Assembly: GCF_027921745.1 (NCBI RefSeq)
Contig: NC_079238.1
Span: 3,348,001 to 3,412,000, forward strand
Direction of reading: 5' to 3'
Length of the DNA stretch: 64,000 nucleotides
DNA from: Schizosaccharomyces osmophilus
Taxonomy: Eukaryota; Ascomycota; Schizosaccharomycetes; Schizosaccharomycetales; Schizosaccharomycetaceae
Shown here piece after piece: positions 43,896 to 54,240 of the stretch. Position 1 is the stretch's first letter; each line of letters opens with the position of its first letter. Under the pieces are notes generated by a model that searched no databases, had not been told where the DNA came from, and worked only from the letters and a program-made list of their open reading frames with translations. Position numbers and translations under genes: made by a program.

Positions 43896-45053
43896 ATGTT
43901 TGGTGGTTTAAAAAGCTTTTTAAAAGAAACCTCTGAATCAATAACAGGGATTCATCATGATTCCACAGAAAACTATGGATTTCGGGTCCTGAAGATCCAA
44001 GAGAACTCCAAAACTGCTAATGCAGGAATTGAGTCTTACTATGACTTTATTACAGCTATAAATGGGATAATGCTGGTAAGAGAAAATGATTTTTTTGATG
44101 ACTAATAGACAGAATGGTGATCCACTAATGTTTCGTTCTTTATTGCGGGATTCATCTCCTGAAATAACCCTTGAGGTCTTCTCATTAAAAGGACAAATAG
44201 CTAGAAAGGTTAAAATTGATGTTTCAAATACGGAGGAAGGTATGTTGTATTTTTATTTTAAATTCGGCCAACAAGTGTAATTATCATTAGATTCATATGC
44301 TAACACTAGCAGATAAACTAGGAATGACACTTCAATGGGCATCAATCCATTCCGCAATTGATGCTGTGTGGCACATTCTTAATGTAATTGAAAATTCCCC
44401 TATTGATCTTGCTAAAGTCATTCCTTACCAGGATTATATCGTAGGCACTCCTGAAGGAATGATGACTGGTGAAAAAGCGTTGGCTGACTTAATTGAAACA
44501 GTATGTCGCCTACCCTGCATTACGAAACTAATCTTTTTAGCATCTTAATCGGCCGTTACGTCTTTATATTTACAATCAATATCAAGACAGCACGCGCCAA
44601 ATTACAATTGTTCCGAAAAGAAATTGGGGCGGTGATGGTGCCATTGGCTGTGGTGTTGGGCATGGTGCTTTACATCGTTTGCCAGCTTCTCTTTCAGGAC
44701 CTCCTCCTCAGCCGGGCAATGTAGCCTTTTCGAATCCTTTACTACCACCCACGGATTATTCTGAGACCATAACGAACAATGAGAAAACATCAAATCCCCC
44801 CATCCCGCAAAATGTTTCTTCTCCAACAGCTAACTTAGAAGGAGAGATGCCTATTCCTCATTATCAGAGACATAAAAAGCACAACCGCAATGCTATTCAG
44901 GATTCTACAATCCAAAACTATCTTGAAGAAGAAGAATTGCTCAGTAAACAATTAGATCACAAGGCTCACAATCCTGTGATGGATGCTAATGCATCCAATT
45001 CAGTTCCCCCTCCACCTGTTGCTGCAAACCCAAGCGAGAACGAACAAACTTAA
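43896..45053 (+). CDS. grh1: GRASP-family Golgi protein Grh1
   Basis: GRASP proteins tether early Golgi/COPII membranes and act in unconventional secretion. Exons are 43896-44075, 44113-44239, 44310-44500 and 44541-45053, encoding 336 aa (S. pombe about 345). The N-terminus MFGGLKSFLKET could form an amphipathic membrane-binding helix, as in yeast Grh1. Two PDZ-like units follow: GFRVLKIQENSKTANAGIE and WHILNVIENSPIDLAKV...DYIVGTPEG. NWGGDGAIGCGVGHGALHR closes the GRASP domain, and the tail is Pro/Ser-rich. The acceptor of intron 2 is TAGCAG, so exon 3 may start at 44310 or 44313 (a one-residue difference). Intron 1 probably uses ACAG at 44112 because the nearer TAG is out of frame. Confidence 0.93.
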
Positions 45054-45162
45054 TTTATGACACAACGCAATTTCTACATGATTATTCACCCATAGTAAGT
45101 TTAGATTGTTTTGTTTAGAATAATCAATGACCTTCCAAAAAGTATAAACCAAGAGCTTCCAC

Positions 45163-45921
45163 CTAGCGCGTATCATTTGACCTAAAGCGTTTATATAATT
45201 CGTTTTCCAAATTTGTAGAACCCGCTGATGATTTCAACATATCCTCTATTATACGATCTCTAGCTAAGTCCTCTGAAGATCTAGTAGGTGTAGGGTTTGT
45301 TTTATTTAATCCTTTACGTTTCCGTTTAGATGCTGAACCTTTTGAAGAATCCAAATTCGTGCTCGTGATTCCAACATCGACTTCTTGAATAGCACCCGAA
45401 GCCATTGAATTCTTTTGCGCGTTATTGGGTAAGTCGGCAACAACCGTTGAAGCGTTTTCGTGATCAGTTTCCTTTCTGGGTATAACATCTACACTGTTCT
45501 CATTTTTTTCATAGGGATGTAAACCTTGCTTGTCATGATTAATCTTGGATTCAATATAGGACAATAAATGTTGATTAACATCTATTTCATTCGTCGGTTT
45601 CGCAAAGCGATCCTCAACCGTAGGCAGCGTAGCATTTATTGAAGCGGAATCCTGGATCGTATCCTCATTAGCAGGTACTTCAAATCTTGAATCATTCAAG
45701 GAACTTTTTATTTCTTTTTTATTCCCATCTATTAAATTTGAAGCATTCACTCCGGAAGAAATTAATTTTGTTTTTCTTCTTTTGGCATCTTCCAAAATAC
45801 TACGAACACTTGAGGTATTGTCCTCACCCTCATGATCAGTTTCATTCAAAGGATCCGGTTCGAATACGCGCTTTCTTATATTTGATCGATCGCCCTTTTT
45901 TTTATGATGGAAAGCGCTCAT
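45163..45921 (-). CDS. tls1: Spliceosome-associated Tls1 (C9orf78/HCA59 family)
   Basis: Tls1 interacts with Brr2 and influences splicing of telomere-related transcripts (rap1, poz1), and so telomere length and silencing. The single exon encodes 252 aa. The N-terminus MSAFHHKKKGDRSNIRKRVFE has the basic start of the family and is followed by SSVRSILEDAKRRKTK. The middle is polar and acidic, and the C-terminus (EDLARDRIIEDMLKSS, ENELYKRFRSND) matches the conserved tail. No catalytic motif is expected. The start lies only 105 bases from the oct1 ATG, so the two share a compact divergent promoter. It fits SPAC1D4.01. Confidence 0.88.
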   Translation of the reverse strand: MSAFHHKKKGDRSNIRKRVFEPDPLNETDHEGEDNTSSVRSILEDAKRRKTKLISSGVNASNLIDGNKKEIKSSLNDSRFEVPANEDTIQDSASINATLPTVEDRFAKPTNEIDVNQHLLSYIESKINHDKQGLHPYEKNENSVDVIPRKETDHENASTVVADLPNNAQKNSMASGAIQEVDVGITSTNLDSSKGSASKRKRKGLNKTNPTPTRSSEDLARDRIIEDMLKSSAGSTNLENELYKRFRSNDTR

Positions 45922-46026
45922 CTGGAGGTAATGGCATAAAGCTGTTCATCTGAAGTTCCACTCCCAACCTCCCCCCCTCGAAGATAATTTTCCTTGATCT
46001 CATGTACAGGTAAAAATCGAAGGAAA

Positions 46027-48315
46027 ATGCTTACATTGAAGTTATGCTTCAGGAATACTGCAAAAGCTAGTCGTTTGCCTCGGTTTTCTCGCTCATTAAG
46101 AGCCCGAAATTTTGTTACATCTCTTAGACCATCCAGTGAAGACCAATTAATTAAGGATGTGTTTGATCAAAAGTGCTATGGGAATACCTCTAAGTATGCA
46201 AACAAGTTAGAGCAAGTTGGGCTGTTCAAAAATCAGTTTTTACTTGACAAAGATCAGGGATTCATTAGGTTAGCTGAAACTGCGTCTATGAACTGCAAAA
46301 AGCTCATCGAAGAAATTTTGAATGATGATAACAATAATACTTTAAACATAATTCGCTGCTTTGACCGAATTTCGAATTTGCTTTGCAGCGTAATTGATCT
46401 TTTGGAATTTGTACGATGCTCTCATCCTCAAATGGAAACAATTGTCAAAGCCGAAGAGGCATATAACTTTTTATTTGAACTAATGAATATTTTGAATACA
46501 CATCAGGGACTCTACAACAAGTTAGGAAAATCAGTATCGCTTAGTCCCTCTTTAGCCAAACTAGATCCTGAAGCTTACAATGTCGCGAAAGTTTTTCTAC
46601 AGGACTTTGAGAAGTCTGGTGTGAATCTTGATGATTCTTCGAGAAATAAGTTTGTAAAGCAATCCATGGAATCGTCAACGTTAGGAAGGAAGTTCTTTAA
46701 TCGTAGCATGAACAGACCTCAGCGATACATATCAGTTCCTTTGGATTTGCTGAAGGGCTCTGATCCTTACTTTGTTGGCAGTGTTTTTGACGAGAAAGAA
46801 AAAGTAGCTCTTATTCCTACCGTTGGATATGAAGGAGCACAAGCTCTTGTTAGTATTGCCAACTCTGAAGTGCGTAAACAGATATATATTCAAGGGCATC
46901 ACGGAACTGACCAGGATATTTCTCTCTTCGAATTATATGTCAGCTCTAAAAATAAACTTGCAAATGTTGTTGGAAAAAATAGTTTCGCTGAACTTCAACT
47001 ACTTGACAAAATGGCCCGGTCACCCAATTGTGTTATTAACTTCTTAGAAAACTTATCGAAAGAAAATTTACCAAAAGTACGCCAGATACATTCTCTATTT
47101 TCTGGAATGAAACAAATGGACTTAGGTCTAGCAGCCCGTCCTGAAATTCATATATGGGATCGAGAATATTATGTTACGAGGTACAAGCAACAATTATTTC
47201 AAAGGAAATCATTCCTTAGTTCGTCGGTCAATTATCAAAGGGATTATTTGACTGTTGGTACTGTTATACAAGGGTTATCGCGGTTGTTTAATTCTTTATA
47301 TGGTTTACGATTTGTTCCAGCCGAGGTAATGCCTGGAGAAATTTGGGATTCCGATGTCCGCAAATTGAATGTTATGGATGAGAAAAATAGTTTAATAGGT
47401 GTCATATACTTCGACCTATTCACTCGTCCAGGGAAGACTGACGGTGCCGCACACTTTACCATTCGTTCGTCGAGAGAACTAGACAACGTCAGTATAAATG
47501 ATTCTCTAAGTTTGGGATTTTCTGACTATATATCCGAAAAAAATCAACAAACTGCATATCAAATACCTATAATCTCACTTTTGTGCAACTTTCAAAAATC
47601 GAATGATAATAATGCTTCATGTCTTGATTTATGGGATGTTAAAACATTGTTTCATGAAATGGGACATGCTATGCACTCTATTTTAGGAAGAACTAAGTAT
47701 CAAAATTTAGCTGGTACACGTTGTGCTACAGATTTTGTTGAACTACCTTCAATTATAATGGAACATTTTATGGCATCTTCTGAGGTGTTACCCTTATACG
47801 CCCGCCATTATCAAAGTGATAAACCTTTTCCGTCTCAAATTTTAGAACATTATAATCAAGTTGAGGATAGCTGTGTGGCACTGGATCAGCAATCTCAGAT
47901 ATGCATGTCCATGATTGATCAAATTTTCCATTCTGATGCTGTCTCTAAGTCTGACTTTAATTCCATCGATATAGTCCATCAAATAAGCAACCGGTTTAGC
48001 GGATTTGAGTCAGTTCCCAAAACTTCTTGGCATCTTCAATTTAGTCATCTATATGGATACAGTGCAACCTATTATTCATACCTTTTTGATACCGCTCTTG
48101 CATCTTTAATATTCCGAAAGTTATTTTCCAAGAACCCTTTGAAGCGTGAAGCCGGTGAAAAATTTCGAAATACAATTTTAAAATGGGGTGGAAGTCGTAA
48201 TCCATGGGAATGCATAGCTGAAGCGCTAGAAGATCCAGTTTATGCTGAAGGTGGAGAAAAAGCAATGCAGAGAATTGCCAATAATGCTTTCAGTTTTGGC
48301 GATAGAACTAGTTAA
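46027..48315 (+). CDS. oct1: Mitochondrial intermediate peptidase Oct1
   Basis: Oct1 (MIP) is a matrix metallopeptidase that removes an octapeptide from proteins already cut by MPP. The single exon from ATG 46027 encodes 762 aa, the remembered S. pombe length; an in-frame TTG at 45994 is rejected. The N-terminus is basic and amphipathic (MLTLKLCFRNTAKASRLPRFSR is 22 residues, so only its character is noted: no acidic residue, many Arg/Lys). The M3 zinc site is FHEMGHAMHS with His543, Glu544 and His547, and the third ligand is expected in the downstream ATDFVELPS region. It fits SPAC1F3.10c. Confidence 0.95.
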   Translation: MLTLKLCFRNTAKASRLPRFSRSLRARNFVTSLRPSSEDQLIKDVFDQKCYGNTSKYANKLEQVGLFKNQFLLDKDQGFIRLAETASMNCKKLIEEILNDDNNNTLNIIRCFDRISNLLCSVIDLLEFVRCSHPQMETIVKAEEAYNFLFELMNILNTHQGLYNKLGKSVSLSPSLAKLDPEAYNVAKVFLQDFEKSGVNLDDSSRNKFVKQSMESSTLGRKFFNRSMNRPQRYISVPLDLLKGSDPYFVGSVFDEKEKVALIPTVGYEGAQALVSIANSEVRKQIYIQGHHGTDQDISLFELYVSSKNKLANVVGKNSFAELQLLDKMARSPNCVINFLENLSKENLPKVRQIHSLFSGMKQMDLGLAARPEIHIWDREYYVTRYKQQLFQRKSFLSSSVNYQRDYLTVGTVIQGLSRLFNSLYGLRFVPAEVMPGEIWDSDVRKLNVMDEKNSLIGVIYFDLFTRPGKTDGAAHFTIRSSRELDNVSINDSLSLGFSDYISEKNQQTAYQIPIISLLCNFQKSNDNNASCLDLWDVKTLFHEMGHAMHSILGRTKYQNLAGTRCATDFVELPSIIMEHFMASSEVLPLYARHYQSDKPFPSQILEHYNQVEDSCVALDQQSQICMSMIDQIFHSDAVSKSDFNSIDIVHQISNRFSGFESVPKTSWHLQFSHLYGYSATYYSYLFDTALASLIFRKLFSKNPLKREAGEKFRNTILKWGGSRNPWECIAEALEDPVYAEGGEKAMQRIANNAFSFGDRTS

Positions 48316-48429
48316 TGATTATAGTATATGGCATGTGAAAGTTGATGATAGAAAACAGTTTACTTTGAGTGTGTAGTAATGAAACCAAAAAATTACATAT
48401 ATATTTTTCTCACGTTTAGACGTATAGTG

Positions 48430-50301
48430 CTAGGTAAAATCGTAAGGTTTGAAGTAAGATTTAAAGTCTTCCACATCCTTTTTTTCCGCTTCTTCCGTTT
48501 GACTACAATGTCTCCAATCTACTCTATCCTCAATACCAATAATTTTCGCAGTGGCACGTCTGCCAAATTGTAAATCAAATCTTTCTCGAAGGGAAAGTGT
48601 ATGGACTAGGATCTCACCAGTAGGAAGGAAAACTCGGAAATAGTTTAGCTCATGGGATCGAATATCACGCTCTTCGAAAGCGAACCCGGATTCTTTAGCT
48701 TGATTGGTAAAGTATTCTAAAGCCGTCGGGGAAAGAGCCTTTGGAATAGGAATGACTTGCCAATGGACGTGAACACCATTTGCTCTACTGATTTCATATA
48801 CAATCGCATCAGAATTGTGTGCGTTATACATTTGAGTAACAGCTTCGCGAAAACGATGTAACTCGTCGACGGTACTTTTGTAGGAAGAATCTGATAGCAA
48901 ACTTAAAGCAGAAGCGTGAGCAATAGGGATTATCAATACATGAGCGGGAAACGGAAGTTCAGGTGCATTGGTATCTTTGGTGGTAAGAGGTCCTTTTGGT
49001 AAAGCTAAGAGAAAGAAGTAATGGAATTAGCTTATATTTCTTACGCAACGAATTAAAGAGGACGTATATATTATTACTAACATACCCATATAAGCTTCAT
49101 TGCCAATAGCAACGATTAAATGAAGTGAAATAGAGGGATTACTAAGACAAAAGAAGCAAGCATCGGCTAATAAATAAGTAAATTAGTTGCGATGAAAAAA
49201 CCGTAATGAAGGAAAGCGTAACTCACGTCCAACTTTAGACTTCTTGAATCTAGTGAATCCTGACTCGGTCGAAATAGGACTATCAGGAGGAGGAATGACT
49301 TGTTCACTGGAGGCACGCTTGAGAGGGATGGGTCTCAAGACGAACGGTGAATCAGTACAGTTTGGAGGAACGTCTCCCACGTACTCACCGGTTAAGGGAT
49401 TCAAGGTAAATGCGTAAGCGAATTTTTCACCGGTTGGGTTTTTAAAAGGCGCAATGCCAAAAAAGCGAGACACCGTACCAGAGGGAACATTGACTGCAGA
49501 GTTTCTATAAGGCTCGCGTTCGTAATAGACGGGACTTGGTACAAAGAAGTATTGGGGCATACAATTTGCAGCCAAGGCGGCGACAGGAGCATTACCAGAA
49601 GGGAGGTTTCTACGAGGCAAAGAAGATTTGTTTTGAACGTTTTCAGGCCAGCTGTTGGAAAAAAGGATGTCACAGCGCTTGGAGAGAGTTTGAACGTCAG
49701 TAAGATGAAAAGAGCGTTCAGTCAAACTCTTTTCACGCTTATTCATAGGTTCATTGAACTTGACCTCGTCGTAGGTACCACCCAATTGAGCGATGGTAAA
49801 GCGGGAATACGTCTTCATGAAACCGCAAATACCCATGCAAAACAAGTTGGGACAGATTTCAGGGCCGTACATTGCCATGTGGGAGGTCACCGCTTCGGGC
49901 ATGCCAGCCGAACCAACGCCGAAATAAACTGGCAAAGGGACTGTTGATAGGGTTAGAAAAAAGGATTTTACTGAACATAGAGAAAATTAACGTACCCAAA
50001 AACTTTTCATTCTTTAACTTGGAAACAACAGCGGTAGGGGTCTTTCGAGTAAAGAGGTTTCCAAGACAAATGACAAATTTGAAATTGTGGGTTTTGTGAA
50101 GGTCTGCGATATACTCAAGGGCTTCAATGACACGGCCCTCGGCGGATCCAATGACCAAACTAAGCAACATTCGTTAGTAGCCGGCTTTTGGTTTATAGAA
50201 CTCATAAGTGAAATCGAAACCAAAGTCAAACATTTGGAATCTTTATGAAAATTTAGAGAAAAGCTCTTTACTTACACTTTAGAAGGTTTAGGAACCTTCA
50301 T
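48430..50301 (-). CDS. mug161: CwfJ-family lariat-associated protein Mug161
   Basis: CwfJ-family proteins (yeast Drn1 type) bind the lariat debranching machinery and late spliceosomes. Exons in transcript order are 50301-50276, 50159-49996, 49940-49227, 49166-49086 and 49004-48430, encoding 519 aa. Exon 1 is 26 nt; the join gives MKVPKPSKVLVIGSAEGRV, the family start. The N-terminal part resembles the Dbr1-like fold (FKFVICLGNLFTRK, GICGFMKTYSR). The CwfJ C-terminal domains follow: ACFFCLSNPSISLHLIVAIG, LPKGPL, HVLIIPIAH, then VHVHWQVIPIP with the HIT-like histidines. One donor is GTGAGT, the others GTAAGT, GTACGT or GTATGT. It fits SPAC1F3.09. Confidence 0.92.
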
Positions 50302-50847
50302 GATGAATCAAAGAGAGCGACACCAAAGAAATATTAGACGGGAATATAAAGAAGGTAATTTTAAAAAGCAGAAAGTTATTTGTTTGTTTCTTTCTTTGCT
50401 TTTTTTTTTTCTCTTTCGTTTGTCTAAGAATCTAAACGGAAACGAATAGCAGCAGGATGGAATAAACTCAAAGTAGAGTGTGAATGCTTGTCTTTTTGCA
50501 CGTTGTGAAACAGCCTCAACAACAAGCAATTAGCAAATACCAAATAGCACTAGTACTATCACTAGTCACTAGTAGTCAAAGTTAATGGATAGAAGCCGTT
50601 GGGGCTACTAGGAGAGGAAGGGGAGGACGAAAGAACCAGAACCTATTCAGGGTTAAGGGTTCAAAGAAATACAAAGAAAATAATGAAAATCAAGAAAGAC
50701 TAAAAAAAGAAAAATAATGAGAAAATCGAAATGAGCCGGTCTCAAGAAAAAGGATCAAAGGGATAAAAAGATGAATCGATGGAAACCCGTATGTAAAGTA
50801 GAGTATCTTCTTGTACTGGTCGTAATGGTTTTCTTTCTTTCTAATTC

Positions 50848-50868
50848 TTTTTTTTTTTTTTTTTTTTT
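50848..50868. repeat. Poly(T) tract, 21 nt
   Basis: Uninterrupted T run in the mug161-rsc58 interval, similar to those upstream of lkh1. Confidence 0.85.
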
Positions 50869-51760
50869 CTATCAAACAAAACAAAAAGGGAGGGATGCAA
50901 GAGAAAGAGAAATAAACAGAGGAAGAATAAGAATGAAAGAGAACTAACTATTCTATACCAAAGTACAAGAGGCTTTTTCCCTCTATTTAGTTATTTTTTT
51001 TTAATAAAAAAAAGGAAAGCAGAATACTTTCTACAAAGATGGAAATTATTTACACTACAAATTAAAGACTAGGAGTCAATAAGAACAATTGGCATATGGG
51101 TTGTTGCAATGGGAAAACCGAACCGGGATATCTTAACGTTTAAAGGGAATGAAAAAGGGAAGGGTCAAGCTTAACTATAGATTGTATATAAATCAAATTT
51201 CGTATACGTATGTATCTCGTGTTTCCGTATTAGGGTTCTGCTGTCGTCAATCCCAGTAAACAATGATGTCTATGATGAAGTAGCAAGGTATTTTGTGCGT
51301 CCATAGATCCACACAAATCGAGGCTAGCGGACCAACGGTAAAGTAATAAAAAAACAGAGTTTGAAATTTCGGAAAGAATTCACTTTATCAGGTGAACATC
51401 AATTTTCTGATTGCTTCGCATTGTTTATTTTTTACATTTCATCGAACCTTACCCCTCTTCCGAGGAACGGATTTGCTAAATACTCGGCTCATGAAGGAAC
51501 CGTGCCTATTTTGCCTATGGACAAGCTTCGCCTCCTTTGAAAGAGGAGAGGAAGGGAAAGGAAGGGAACTTGGGTTTCTTCCTGTTGTCTGTCCTCTTTA
51601 GAGGCTTTGCTGTCCAAGCCGCATGAAGATTGGGGAAGGAATGGATTCGACTAGACGGTTTCTCTAGGAGAGAGAAAGGAAGGAAGGAAGCAATGGGTAT
51701 CGGTCATACTGAGGAAACTAGAATGAAACTACTATAGAGTCATTATGACCATGGATGGTT

Positions 51761-51808
51761 TGCTATGCTATGCTATGCTGTTGTTGTTATGTTGTTGTTA
51801 TGTTGTTG
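51761..51808. repeat. Compound microsatellite
   Basis: TGCTA pentamers (51761-51779) followed by two GTTGTTGTTAT units and a partial third (51780-51808). Confidence 0.8.
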
Positions 51809-52481
51809 CAAACACAATTCTATTTGGAATGAAATAGAAAATCCAAGCGGACGATTTTTGGACGATTTTTTTTATCGTACTCATTTTTTCTCTTGTTGGA
51901 TGGTTCCCCTCGTCGTCAACTACAGAAACTCTTATTTTTTTACTCACTACGTCCTGCTACAACGCTACGCATACCCTTTGTATCATCTTGCGATGATTTC
52001 ATCGTATTGATTGTATCCTTAACCATCGTACATGTGTCGAAAACCCATTTACTGCGATGTAACGTACCATAAAGTAGTTTTACAAATAATCCCAAAAGTC
52101 GAAAACAACGACAACAACAGAATTCAACAAAACGACGAAACCCCTGTTTCCCAAGTGTCCAAGTTACGACTCGCACGCACTCCTGCTTCGTCGTTCCGTA
52201 ATCACAATCGCTCATAGTTCCCGGCCCCCGCGACTCAAGGTCTTTTAAATTTCACGAACCGTCCTTCTTGGCTTGTACTCTTTCTTACTTTCTTTCTTTC
52301 AAGATTGATTCGTTTGCTTTCCATTTATTTATTATATTTTTGTTGTTGTGGGTATTATTCTAGTGTATTTCTTTTCCTACTCGTTTTGTTGTGATTTGTG
52401 GTGATTTTTTTTGTGTTCTTAAACTTTTTTTATTTTATTTGTTTTTTGTGTGGTGTTAGTTTCATTCTGGTTTTCAAAACA

Positions 52482-53768
52482 ATGGACCATGCTACTTGGC
52501 AGCCCTTGCTTGTCTCTTTCTTGTCCTCCCTCCCGGCAGGATCAAGTTTACTAGAGAGTACGAAAACGGTTTCAGGCGATCCCTTGGGGAAAATTTTGCA
52601 TAATCAACAATATTCTTCCATGCAATCTTTCCTAAAGGACTGGCATGCCATTTGCTATCAAGGAATTCATGACCACGATCCTAGCGAATCTATATATTGG
52701 GATATCGATCGTACCTATTTTCTCCTCAAACAGTCTCTTTCAACAGAGGCAAGCCGAAACGGCGAATTTGATACTGAAGATGCTTCTATACCAGAGGCCA
52801 GCAGCAGCCCTTCCTTATTTTTCGAAAATTGTATGTTTCTGAAAATGCATTTGATCACTCATAGTTTGCTAACCCTTTTTTTTTCTTTTTTAGCCCTTTA
52901 TCCTCAATTTAAATCTCATGCCTTGATGATGCTGGGTCCAACGGGACCTATGTTCACTTCGCCTGCTCATCTTTCACGCTTAGATTCACGTCTTCCGGAT
53001 GGCGGTATTGTTGCAAAGCCAGTCGCCGTTATGGCTTCTCCTGCATATGGGTCTGCAAGCGATGTCTCCCTCAGCAAGTTTCCCGCTCCTCCCGCTTCTC
53101 CCAAAACCTCCAATGCCGTAGGCAACGTTCACCCTTCTTCTTTACAATACCCAACCCAAAAACTCCTTTCTCTTGACTCCTTTTCTTCGTTTTCTCCCAT
53201 CCGAAACACTTCCTCAACCGTCATTTCCGACAATACTTATAAAACCGTCTCCACATATTACCAGTCTGATAGATATCATAAATTATTAGACTCTGAATCT
53301 GTTGATGTGGATTTCATCCAAGAGAACCTCGGCGTTGTAGAAGAGGATGTTTTTTCTGACGCTCCACTTCGCCATGACCTGTTACATGTTTATACTCTAC
53401 TTCAACGCCTTCAAAATCTACAAAATGTTAGATTGGATTCCCCTTCGCCCCCTGATACACCGTCTTTAGAAGAACGCTCGATTGCTTCTGAAGTGGGTGC
53501 TTTGCTGTCAAAACTAATTTTAACCTACAATCTGTCCCCTTCCGATTTACCTATTCCCGATACTCAATTACCTTTCACAAAGTTTGGTCCACAAATCCAA
53601 GGCTCGTTACCCCCAACTGCACAACCATTTGAAACGACTGCTCAGGTTCAATCTAGAGCAGGCCAAATGTCTGCTCGAGGAAATTCTGCCTTAATGAATG
53701 GTACTTATGGTCAGTATTCTTCTGATGCCCCTATCCAATCCTACAAGCGCAGTAAATCACGGCGGTAA
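52482..53768 (+). CDS. rsc58: RSC chromatin-remodelling subunit Rsc58
   Basis: Rsc58 is a subunit of the RSC nucleosome-remodelling complex in the nucleus. Proposed exons are 52482-52830 and 52894-53768, encoding 407 aa (S. pombe about 403). The start MDHATWQPLL is chosen; 28 in-frame codons upstream are hydrophobic leader reading. The 63-nt intron has GTATGT, GCTAAC, a long T tract and TTTTTAG, but is divisible by three and has no stop, so an intron-blind ORF runs through it. Splicing joins FFEN to SLYPQFK. Conserved-looking blocks include YWDIDRTYFLLKQS near the N-terminus and RHDLLHVYTLLQRLQNLQN in the C-terminal half. Identification rests on synteny with SPAC1F3.07c and overall length. 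Confidence 0.82.
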   Translation: MDHATWQPLLVSFLSSLPAGSSLLESTKTVSGDPLGKILHNQQYSSMQSFLKDWHAICYQGIHDHDPSESIYWDIDRTYFLLKQSLSTEASRNGEFDTEDASIPEASSSPSLFFENCMFLKMHLITHSLLTLFFSFLALYPQFKSHALMMLGPTGPMFTSPAHLSRLDSRLPDGGIVAKPVAVMASPAYGSASDVSLSKFPAPPASPKTSNAVGNVHPSSLQYPTQKLLSLDSFSSFSPIRNTSSTVISDNTYKTVSTYYQSDRYHKLLDSESVDVDFIQENLGVVEEDVFSDAPLRHDLLHVYTLLQRLQNLQNVRLDSPSPPDTPSLEERSIASEVGALLSKLILTYNLSPSDLPIPDTQLPFTKFGPQIQGSLPPTAQPFETTAQVQSRAGQMSARGNSALMNGTYGQYSSDAPIQSYKRSKSRR

Positions 53769-54240
53769 GTAAACTCGTACGTATCGCTACAATTCTTTGA
53801 TTTGTTAGAGTCTTTAATATCTATTCATTCTTTGTGAGTTTCGTTTAAACAGCTATATATCTTAGTGCATTCTGCTTAAATCACAGAAACCAAAGCTTAA
53901 AGTAAAGTAAACAATATATATATTATTTCTGTGTAAATTTGTATCCCCCGTAAACTACATGATTTCTATCGACCTAGTCGTAGTAACCAACAACCTTTGA
54001 TCGGCTTTTCCTCTATTTATTCCAAAACCTGTAAAAAAGACGAATAAAGCGAAAAACTTCAAAGTGAGCAGGACAACATTAACAAAGATTTAATAAAAAT
54101 AATCTAATAGAGTTACAATATTATCAAGTGGCTTCGTTACAACGAGGAAAATCTCTACACTTGCACGCTAAAAGTCATAAAGACTTGGAATTTCCCGAAC
54201 AACGCGTCAAAGCAAGAGCTGTTTATAGTTCACAGTGCCC
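53769..54240. promoter_or_regulatory. rsc58-spo15 intergenic region with MluI box and forkhead core
   Basis: 472 bases. ACGCGT lies at 54202-54207, 34 bases before the spo15 ATG, and a forkhead core GTAAACA at 53907-53913. Both fit meiotic expression of spo15 (MBF and Mei4), but only the motifs are seen. No other gene. Confidence 0.4.

Larger units (their letters stand above)
50302..52481. other. 2.2-kb gene-free interval between divergent mug161 and rsc58
   Basis: No supported gene. The left half is A-rich on the plus strand with a 21-T run at 50848-50868. A pentamer repeat (TGCTA, about four copies, 51761-51779) is followed directly by a GTTGTTGTTAT repeat (51780-51808). The last 250 bases before rsc58 are T-rich and may be its leader. 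Confidence 0.5.

Noticed and set aside
45994-46026. Upstream extension of Oct1 from TTG, and similar non-ATG extensions of gcs1, res2, mug62, trz1, csk1 and spo15
   Set aside because: These frames open at TTG or GTG, are not family-like, and each gene except the edge-cut gcs1 has a good ATG matching the family N-terminus.
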